Shown in pieces: positions 10,440 through 18,601 of a stretch of 64,000 nt of DNA. The number at the start of each line of letters is the position of its first letter. The first letter of the stretch is position 1. Below the pieces are notes generated by a model, which did not search any database, was not told where the DNA came from, and saw nothing but the letters and a program-made list of their open reading frames with translations. The stretch comes from Conchocele bisecta (taxonomy: Eukaryota > Mollusca > Bivalvia > Lucinida > Thyasiridae). The translations under genes were made by a program, and so were the position numbers. Location of the stretch: positions 558,001 through 622,000 of the forward strand of contig CM055279.1 of assembly GCA_029237695.1 (NCBI GenBank), in the 5' to 3' direction.

Positions 10440-12370
10440 GGCCTGCATAAAAACCTTAACCACGGTCGACTAAAAACCTTAACCAAGGGGAATTAACTAA
10501 GTAATTCAAGGTTAAATGTAGGTCAAGGTCAAATATAGATCATGGGTTGTTGATGTACCTCACTAGGAGATGAATTTTCCAAGTATGGTTGCTGTAGGCC
10601 CAGGAGTATTCCATGTACAAGCTTGACTAAAAACCTTAACCAAGGGGAATTAACTAAGTAATTAAAGAGGAAATGTAGGTGAAGGTCAAATATAGATCAG
10701 GGGTTATTGATGTACATCTCTATGAGAAAAGGTTGTCCAAGTATGGTGTATGTATGCACAATAGTATTCCACGTACAAGCTTGACTAAAAACCGTAACCA
10801 AGGTTGACTAAAAACCTTAACCAAGGGGAATTAATTAAGTAATTCAAGGTTAAATGTAGGTCAATGTCAAATATAGGTGAGAGATTGTTGATGTACATCA
10901 TTAGGAGATGAAGTTGTCCAAGTATGGTTGGTGTAGGGCCAGGAGTATTCCATCTACAAGCTTGACTAAAAACCTTAACCAAGGGGAATTAACTAAGTAA
11001 TTCAAGAGGAAATGTAGGTGAAGGTCAAATATAGATCAGGGGTTATTGATGTATATCCCTATGTGAAAAGGTTGTCCATGTATGGTGTCTGTATGCACAA
11101 TAGTATTCCATCTACAAGCTTGACTAAAAACCTTAACCAAGGTTGACTAAACACCTTAACCAAGGGGAATTAACTAAGTAATTCAAGGTTAAATGTAGGT
11201 CAAGGTCAAATATAGGTCAGGGGTTGTTGATGTACATGACTAGGAGATGAAGTTGTCCAAGTATGGTTGGTGTAGGGCTAGAAGTATTCCATCTACAAGC
11301 TTGACTAAAAACCTTAACCAAGGAGAATTAAAGGTTCATGCCCATGCAGTAGGCACAAAATGTTCTTTATAGGAATTAAATAAGTGTATAATTATGTCAT
11401 TATTCCACCAGTTCTAAAAATTACGAGTGCCCGCTATACAAATATAATCATTTATTAATTATCAATTTACTGTTGGCGAAGCGCGGCGGTAACAGTCTAT
11501 TTTGATAATGTGCGGGTACGACGACTTTCACATCACGGCTTGCGGTGCGCATGCGCAGTATACTACGCGCGCCAGTAGGCTTCCCAATATGTAAACAAGA
11601 ATATCAACATGTCGAAACGTCCAGGACGGAAATTGTATGAAACGGAGTCCGCCAAAAAAATGTGAAATGTCTGAGGGACAGGCAGTACAGAGAGAGAGAG
11701 TGGTTAATATTGGCGACCAGATCATCAAATGGAAAGAGTTACGTGGAGATTTAGATTTGGACTCAGAGATTTTTCTTCTCAACTTCCGATACTTCACTGC
11801 GCATGTCAAAGATGTGATATGATTGACCATGTCACGTGACGCGTGTTGGTAAAAATAGCACGAGGTCAGAAAATACCCTTTCTGGTCGCGGCATATAAAA
11901 TGCGATTTAACACCAATTAACATGCGCCGTAATTAAAAATAACTTGTTAGTGGGTAGACAAATGGCTCATATAAGGCATGACAGAAAATGAAAAGTAGTA
12001 GTACAGTGTAACCTGTTGCGTGGGCATGTACCTTTAACTAAGTAATTCAAGAGGAAATGTAGGTCAAGGTCAAATATAGATCAGGGGTTATTGATGTACA
12101 TCACTATGAGAAAAGTTTGTCCATGTATGGTGTCTGTATGCACAATAGTATTCCATGTACAAGCTTGACTAAAAAACTTAACCAAGGTTGACTAAAAACC
12201 TTAATCAAGGGGAATTAACCAACTAATTCAAGGTTAAATGAAGGTCAAGGTCAAATATAGGTCAGGGGTTGTTGATGTACATCACTAGGAGATGATGTTG
12301 TCCAAGTATGGTTGGTGTAGGGCCAGGAGTATTCTACAAGCTTGACTAAATAACTTAACCAAGGGGAATT
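10440..12370. repeat. Alternating two-monomer tandem array, about 338 bp per pair
   Basis: Repeats of GACTAAAAACCTTAACCAAG occur near 10627, 10782, 10963, 11120 and 11302, with spacing alternating at about 155 and 182 bp. Two monomer types alternate: one with GGTGTAGGGCCAGGAGTATT, the other with GTATGCACAATAGTATTCC. The array is interrupted at 11332-12033 by a TTAA-flanked element and resumes after it. Confidence 0.8.
11332..12033 (+). mobile_element. TTAA-flanked non-autonomous element carrying a gene fragment (copy 1)
   Basis: The ends read AGGTTCATGCCCATGCAG and the complement of AGGTACATGCCCACGCAA, flanked on both sides by TTAA (11328-11331 and 12034-12037). The surrounding array monomer normally reads GGGGAATTAACTAAG, so the empty site has a single TTAA. 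This shows insertion with a 4-bp TTAA duplication, as in piggyBac-type transposition. There is no transposase. The interior holds an ATG (11609) with a short Lys/Arg-rich start, and a frame-shifted stretch (11637-11822) including RVVNIGDQIIKWKELRG, which looks like a captured host gene 5' end. A second copy lies at 40172-40860 in the opposite orientation. Confidence 0.85.
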
Positions 12371-12379
12371 AACAATTGG

Positions 12380-13250
12380 CTATACTATTATAAATGTAAC
12401 AACTGGACTGCCATCCAATGGAATAAACACAGTTTACTGAATTATTGGTTCTACCTCGAAACTAGAAAAACGGCACCAAGATGTACATAAAATATAGAAT
12501 CACTGATATATGAAAAGGAAATATCTAAATTGTATCATTGCTTCAAATTAGAGAAGTGCGCCAATGACACCATTTAATTATAATAGAGAAGCTGTAACAC
12601 TGTGGTAGTTGTGGGAAGTAGCTCTGCAATACTACAATATACTACGGTACTGTTTATAGCATACTAATATCATGGTAAAGCTATCAATTGGTAAATTTAC
12701 TTTCATACACTAAAGTCGCCCGTCATAATTCATATTAAGCTAATGTATCAGCTGTTACTAATGCTAATTACTAATGCTAATCTACAATGATGGCCAGTGC
12801 ATTGTTTATTATTGGTCATCATCCGATACAATTAGTAATCGAGTCTTTTCACTCCATCATATCTGAAGCAATTGGGTATTTTAATATTTGAATTGGGTAA
12901 AATAAAATCACACGACTGTTTACACATCAACAGACAGCAATTATGGAATATTTTGCTTCGAAATGAAAACATGTCTTGGCATTTCATCAGAATTGTCTCC
13001 TTGGAGACAATTCTAATGAAATACCAACATGTGTTTTCATGGAAAATAAGAAAAATATGCTATATTTGTGGCATGATAAAGGTATCACAAATTTGTTATT
13101 GCTTTTTGATACTCGATACTTATGATTTCAATTGGGTTTTGGGAAATTTTAATTGGGTATTTACGCAAATACGCAGCTTATCTGGAGCGATGGTGGTTGT
13201 TTCATACAGTGCGGATAGTGGGTGGGGTAAGTGACAGGTGCGAGTAGATC
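12380..13250. other. Non-coding flank with a dispersed repeat and a 75-bp hairpin
   Basis: From about 12870 to 13100 there is a repeat also found reversed at about 31250-31490 (shared AAAATAAAATC, CACATCAACAGACA and TTTCATGGAAAATAAGA). Inside it, 12966-13040 is an imperfect palindrome with arms GAATTGTCTCC / GGAGACAATTC and ends GAAAACATGT / CATGTGTTTTC. No exon was found. Confidence 0.6.
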
Positions 13251-13261
13251 AGGTTACTCAC

Positions 13262-13436
13262 ACTTAATTCTTTGAATCACGAGTATTGAGACCACAAACT
13301 CTGCCACCAACAATATAATCATAGCAGGCAAAGGCACATTTGGATCGGAAAGTAATTTAAAGAGTGTCTTTGGGGAAATCAATGCTTTAATTCTCCTCCA
13401 AGTTTTCATTTTTGTAGTTTTCGTGGACGCCGCCAT
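13262..13436 (-). CDS. ALG3: ALG3-like alpha-1,3-mannosyltransferase, first coding exon
   Basis: ALG3 is the ER-membrane dolichyl-phosphate-mannose-dependent enzyme that adds the first alpha-1,3 mannose to the Man5 lipid-linked oligosaccharide in N-glycan assembly. The exon encodes 58 residues plus one base: a basic N-terminus, then LLSDP (residues 29-33) and a first transmembrane segment ending VAEFVVSILVIQRIK (44-58). The family shows the same layout, with L-L-x-[DE]-P, a hydrophobic helix with A-E, and V-I-x-R-[IV] just before a T-E-I-D-W motif. The exon ends at a strong GTGAGT donor in phase 1, which suits continuation into Y/T-E-I-D-W. The start is the ATG at 13436; the upstream in-frame GTG is not a eukaryotic start. 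A (CAA)n tract lies just 5' of it. No later ALG3 exon is visible down to position 1, so the rest is probably outside the window. Identity is inferred from this one exon. Confidence 0.75.
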
Positions 13437-13484
13437 TGTTGTTGTTGTTGTTGTTGTTGACGTTCCCACGCTGGCCGGTCTCAC

Positions 13485-14280
13485 TAAAAAGTGACAAGAA
13501 CATTATTAGCGACAAGAAGCGACAAGAAGCGTCAAGAAGATAAAAAAGGCAATAAAAGTCAAATTAATCACTATTTAATATCATATAATGTAATATAGTA
13601 ATGTAATGAACCTAACAGAATGATATTTATTGAAAAGATTCATTAATTCAATGATATATAGCAAATAGTATCAACGACAGATTTCCTGCCCGAGCGTCAA
13701 CAAACTGAGCGAAGACCACATGTGGACAACAATTTATAAGACGATAATTACTATTCAAAATACAAGCAATAGTAGTAAAATCTTACCTTTGGTCACCAAT
13801 TATTCCTTGTAATCCTTTTTATATTTGTTATTATATAATAACAAATGTAATATCCATCACATTAATACACTATTTAACTACTGTAATGCTCATCAATATA
13901 CATGTAGTATTGGCAAGCATAAACCGTGTCGACTTTGCTATTCCCAATTGCAAAATCCAGAAATATCCATCACGAACTGAATATTAGTCCATTCTTTTTT
14001 GGAATAAAATAATATGTAACATTTTTTACGTATCGAATAACACAAATATGACGTTCAGTACTATGATATTGATTGTTAGCGTGCAAGCTAGATTGAGTAA
14101 TTGTGGGCCCGCGCTAGATAATTCAGTTTGGTCACTCATATTGTCACTCATATTGAGTAATTAAGGACGCGTGTGCAGGTAAGCGGCTTTGGCTTTGACA
14201 CCCATGCTAAGTTAATTGCTTCTTATAGTGATTTTACAAAGCTGTGTTGATTGATTATTATAGTTATTTACCAAAGCTGA
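13485..14280. other. 5' flank of the ALG3-like gene
   Basis: AT-rich, with a small GACAAGAAGC tandem repeat at 13495-13540 and a duplicated TCACTCATATTGAGTAATT-like motif near 14130-14160. No divergent gene is evident. This is the likely promoter region for the minus-strand exon, but no TATA box or other element can be assigned. Confidence 0.45.
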
Positions 14281-14418
14281 TAAGCTTGCGTTTATTTGTG
14301 TCATATAACGCTCTCATACGGAAAATCTTACAGTGAAGGTATAATATTGATTACAACATAAATAAATCATTAAACTATTCTGATAACTATATAAATTAGT
14401 AAGAATAAACATCAAATT

Positions 14419-15250
14419 ATGGCTTATCCGTGTGGTAACTGTAACAAAAACTGCAAAACTCAATGTATAGCGTGCGAGAAATGTGAAAGATGGTTTCATT
14501 TTAAATGTCAAACTCTTACAAAACAGCAATTTACATCTCTTACTAAAAGTTCGTGTAATTTCTTATGTTTGGATTGTAATAAAACGACTGATGGAAATTA
14601 TGACTTTAATTTATATCATTGTTAAGGCTAAGCAAATTTCGGTTATGGATATTGATAGTGTCGAGGAATTCCCCCCTCTTTCTCCTTTCCAAATCCACCC
14701 CCCAATGAATAGTACAGTCATTAATGTGTCGTCCAATCCATGCCCAACCTTATTCGATTCCACTGTGCACGAATTATCTCATTCGGAGGAATGTGTTCTG
14801 TCACCATGTGATGTGTCCGCCCACTCTATAGCCCGTAATTCTGACGTTTCAATAGCTAGTACTAGTGACCACGTTTCATTTCAACCCAGTGACTTCGAAA
14901 CTCCTGATTTAGGCTCACCAAAGGCACAGGAATTAAATTACAATGGAGACAGTAAAAACAAACTAAATGGTAAATTTCTGACAATAGATAGGTTAATTGA
15001 AATTTTAACAACTGAAACTACTACAATTACAGAACTACCGACACAACAAAAAGAAGACGAATATTTTCTAATGGATAATTCAAAAAATATTGATTGTAAA
15101 AGTAGCTCAAAACGAATGGAATTTTATGATAATTGTGGAACTTGGGATACAAAATCAACATCAGCTAAAACTACGTTTTTTGTAAAAACAGCAGACGGCA
15201 ATTTAATTTCATGTGTTAAGAAACAAAATTTATTATTTATTCCATTTTGA
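14419..15250 (+). pseudogene. PHD-finger protein of the virus-like element, frameshifted
   Basis: The first frame (14419-14625) encodes a PHD-type zinc finger with ligands C5, C8, C19, C22, H27, C30, C50 and C53 in the C4HC3 order. PHD fingers usually read histone tails or act as small protein-binding modules. The frame stops at 14623. The next frame is open from about 14628 to 15250 and includes a Ser/Pro-rich segment (VEEFPPLSPF) and a C-terminus ending in KKQNLLFIPF. A single-base difference near 14620-14627 separates them, so this is probably one gene broken by a frameshift. Two separate ORFs (the second from the ATG at 14645) cannot be excluded. The 3' end meets the tail of the minus-strand polymerase remnant. 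The C-terminal part matches no family I recognise. Confidence 0.55.
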
Positions 15251-17710
15251 AAAGTCCGGGCTCTCTTTCGCTCCATTTATCCCAAGCCAACCATTTCTTT
15301 TTTTCTTTTTCAAACCCGTCTAGTAAGTTAGGTCTAATCAATTCCTCTATCGTTTTTCCACTAACTCCTATATACATACTATCCGTATCCATCTGTATTA
15401 ATTCAAAGTCTTCTCTTTTTACGTATTTGTCAAGATAGTTTGGAATACCAATTCTCTATATCCGGTAGTCCTGGGTAATCCAGTTTGTCTGGAGAATCGA
15501 ACCACTCATAAGTAAAGAAAGATTTCTGTCCTTTGCATTCGTAGGCTTTTATCCAACTATCGTAACTTACACCGGGTCCTAGATAAAGTATTACATCAAG
15601 AAATCTAAACTCTGGAGTAAATAGAAATATTGTTGCGTTTGCACGTTTTCCGACCATTACTTTCTTTGTTGTTGATGCCAGTTCGCCTACTAGGTATTTC
15701 TTTATTAAGTTTATATCGTACTTACTGCTGTTAAAACCTATAACCGGTACTTGCTCTATCCACTGTTCGATCTTGGCGATTTGGTTTTTACGTAAATGTT
15801 CTGTATTAAACCCATATCTTGACCACACTTCTTCTCTTATAGCTTTTCCCCTGACTTTCAAATCTTCTACGAATTTTTCTATAAGTTTTGCGGGATCTTT
15901 ATCACAAATATGAGTTACTGTTCCTGAGAAATTATCTCCTATACTAACGCTTACCGGAACGTGCTCGGCTTCGTACTCTAGATTATTACCCGAGAGTTTC
16001 AAATTTTGGGTTGAGATATGCCTCAAAATCGTATACTATCTGATATGGATAAAGAGTAGTGTCGCAACCGATCTTTATGTCTTTACCAGTTCTTTGAAAT
16101 TCGCATTCCCACATAACTACTAGGTTGAATTCTTTGCTTCTTCTAATAAGTGTATCTCTTCTCATAGTGGATGCGCGTTCTTCTTTTCTATGCTTTGCAT
16201 GAATCTCACACCCGTGCCAGTAACAGCCGTGATATTGATATACGGTATTGGTTTCTGGACAGTATCCATCTACTGGAGCTCCTAAAATCCATCTTTCACC
16301 CCCGTGTCCACACTGTTCGTGGTGAATGTGAATTCCCTCGTGCTTTTCCACAGGAGTACATCCAATCGATCGCCCCATAACTGTTAGAACTTTTTGGGTA
16401 GAACGCTTTCTCGAACGACGAACGCGGGCGCTCTAAATAATTACCATCACATACTACTTTTGTCTCACCTTTCATACATTTTGGTCCGTGTCTCTTCATA
16501 TTACTCGCTTTCGTGAATTTCTGCTTGCAATTATCGCAGGCGTAAATTTTATTAGGTTTTTAAGGTTTTTTATTAGAAATGCGTGATTATTAAACAGTCC
16601 TATTGTCATTGGTTTATTACCTATTGCCTTATAGTGCGCCTGTACCTTTTTCAACCACCATACGTTACATTCGGTGGGTTGATATACTTCTATACCGATT
16701 TTAAAAAACTCTTCAACCTTTTTCAGATCTGAAAAAGGAATTGGTGAAACCACATTACTACCAAAATATTGTTTAATAAGTTCTTTCGCCTTTTCTGTAC
16801 ATCTGTCGGGTCTTTTATCTGTCATATGCATAGCTAGACACCTGAACAGACAAAGGTCGTCATTATACTTATCTAAAGAATACATACCTTTTTTATTCTT
16901 CAGCCATTCTGGAAGTTCTCCTCCTGCTGCTTCTTTGGATTGTAGTCCCAAGTCATTTCCCCTACTACCCTGTATTAGCTTTACGAAAACCTCTACCCAT
17001 CTTACAAACTTCCACTTTGTATTCGGTCTGTCTATTTTATCGGACATTATTCGTGTTTGCTCCTTATCTGACAGCCATTTTTTAACGGTTTTCATTGATG
17101 ATAGTGGTTCGCTATCACCGAGATTTTTGTGCACTATTATAGTTACAGGTTTTCCATTTTTAATTTCCTCCATATGTTCTAGCTTGTAAGAATATGAATA
17201 TCTCAAATAAAAATTGGTTGTTAGATACGGAGTGAGTTTCTCGGACATGCGTTCAGACTCGTTAATGTTAATGTTTTTACGAAAGGATAATGTAACTACC
17301 CGTCTTCCATTTTCTACCTTTTCCAATGTTTCATCGTGAGCCCCCAATATTTCTTCACCTTTTTCCACTATCGCGTGAACGAGAGATTTGTTCTTATTAT
17401 TTTGTATTGGGCCACCTGTGTGTCTAATTTGTGACAAATTATTGGTGCTTGAAGGTTTTATTACACTAGCCCTTAACTCCGCAATACTTTCTTTTTGAAT
17501 TCTGTTACCAACTTCATCCGCTAGTGAGAGGTTTGTAAATGCCCCTCTTTTATAGGCGCGGGTAAACCGCTTCATAAACGCCTCATTCTTTGTGGCATTT
17601 ATCAGCTTTGTCAACCCCCTAACTCTCAACCGTGTACTATAAGTAATCCCTAGAGATTCGGCTTCTCTTCTCAAACTTTCTATTTCTGCTCTAGTTTCTG
17701 GCGTTATCAT
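15247..17710 (-). pseudogene. Family-B DNA polymerase polyprotein, frameshifted and internally deleted
   Basis: Reads from the ATG at 17710 on the minus strand. In order: an N-terminal region; an OTU-like segment with YNDDLCLFRCLA (residues 281-293) and a later H376 in NNHAFLI; a C2H2-type finger (about 16490-16555, in another frame); a Vsr-like endonuclease segment with VDGYC (16259-16273), YQYHGCYWHGC and VMWECEF; exonuclease motif I YDFEA (16019-16033); exonuclease motif II-like GFNSSKYD (15715-15738); then palm motif C MDTDS (15378-15392). Such proteins replicate viral or transposon genomes, often with protein priming. Breaks: a one-base shift near 16555-16560, another near 16340-16355, a third near 15990-16005, and a junction near 15436-15442 where the palm section carrying motifs A and B should lie. 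The frame ends just after FKME. The gene cannot give a working polymerase. Confidence 0.75.
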
Positions 17711-17836
17711 ATTTTCTGTATTATACTTTTGTATATATACTTTTGTATAACCTATAAAATTTATCTGTTCAATTGGACGTCAAAAATTTACATAATGTTT
17801 TTTTCAGATAAATTTCATAGGTTATATACATATATA

Positions 17837-18127
17837 ATGGAGTGTGAGACTTGTTGTAAGACGTTTACGTGTAAAGACTATCTACGAAGGCATCTAGCGA
17901 GACGTAGAAAGTTTCCTTGTGTCCCCCCACAATTTCAATGCCCTAGATGCCCTTGTAAATTCGTTAGTGCCCAAACTCTTTGTAGACATAAGCAACTACG
18001 CTGTCAGGTGGCTAAAGGTGAACGTGGTAGACTAGAGCTGGTAGAATTAGTTGCTGATCTGCGAAATAAATTAGCTATATCGGAGAAGAAAAATGAGGAA
18101 TATAAACTATTGTACTTACATGAATGA
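17837..18127 (+). CDS. Small zinc-finger/coiled-coil protein of the virus-like element
   Basis: 96 codons from the ATG at 17837. An upstream in-frame ATG at 17795 would add 14 residues, but it lies in the AT-rich leader. Two zinc-finger-like modules: C3-x2-C6-x12-H19-x8-C28 and C35-x2-C38-x12-H51-x4-C56. A charged segment (about 63-92) rich in E, L and K then looks like a coiled coil (ELVELVADLRNKLAISEKK). Short finger-plus-coiled-coil proteins of this kind are common in large DNA viruses and related elements, with mostly unknown roles. It is divergent from the polymerase gene; the 126 bp between them contains TATATAATGG and TATATAC stretches that could serve as promoters. The ORF is intact. 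Host origin cannot be excluded. Confidence 0.55.
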   Translation: MECETCCKTFTCKDYLRRHLARRRKFPCVPPQFQCPRCPCKFVSAQTLCRHKQLRCQVAKGERGRLELVELVADLRNKLAISEKKNEEYKLLYLHE

Positions 18128-18477
18128 TTTCGACTTTTTTCAAAAGTCAATTACCAATATAATTGGGACTCCCTCTTTTCAAAATTATTTTCTCCAAAAA
18201 TTCATAAATTTGCTGTCGGGAGACCCAATTTTCCTCGTTAACCAATTTTTTTATTTTCGGGGGTGGTGGGGGTATTATAGAGGGTTATAAATGATATCAC
18301 GGTAGGTGGTATCATTTTGACTCCCTTACTACTACTGACGGACTGACGGATTAGGAGGGAGTTGCAGTACGCAACGAAAGAAGAGTAAACTAGGTACGAG
18401 ATGGAGTATGTACGAGATATACTGAGTACGAGTGTAGATTGCTTGAACTGGGAACCAGTGAATCAATAATAAACAAC

Positions 18478-18601
18478 ATGGCTGATTTGGAAGGACAATT
18501 TACATATTTTAGCCTGATTTTCATAAATTGCGTGGTCACAGCGTTGTCTGAGGAGCATGCTATCGAGTACAGTGAAGACAGAAAGCCGTGCACATATTTT
18601 G
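18478..18601 (+). CDS. Folate-receptor-like gene, exon 1 (signal peptide)
   Basis: 41 codons plus one base from the ATG at 18478 (context AACATGG), ending CTYF at a GTACGA donor in phase 1. The phase and the Cys spacing C-T-Y-F then about 17 residues to C-S-W-Y fit exon 2, 13.8 kb away. The link between the two exons is inference, and the exon could belong to a different gene. Confidence 0.6.

Larger units (their letters stand above)
14280..18310. mobile_element. Decayed virus-like element with family-B DNA polymerase
   Basis: Three non-host-like genes are packed into 4 kb: a PHD-finger ORF (plus), a large polymerase polyprotein (minus, tail-to-tail with the first) and a zinc-finger/coiled-coil ORF (plus, divergent from the polymerase). 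These genes have no apparent introns and short intergenic gaps, unlike the rest of the window. The polymerase class fits Maverick/Polinton- or adintovirus-like elements, but no integrase, packaging ATPase, protease or capsid gene and no clear terminal inverted repeats are visible. The element is therefore partial or of another type. The boundaries are approximate and are set by the outermost ORFs. Confidence 0.6.

Noticed and set aside
11528..11923. 131-codon minus-strand ORF
   Set aside because: Antisense to the captured gene fragment in the TTAA element; interrupted in the second copy.
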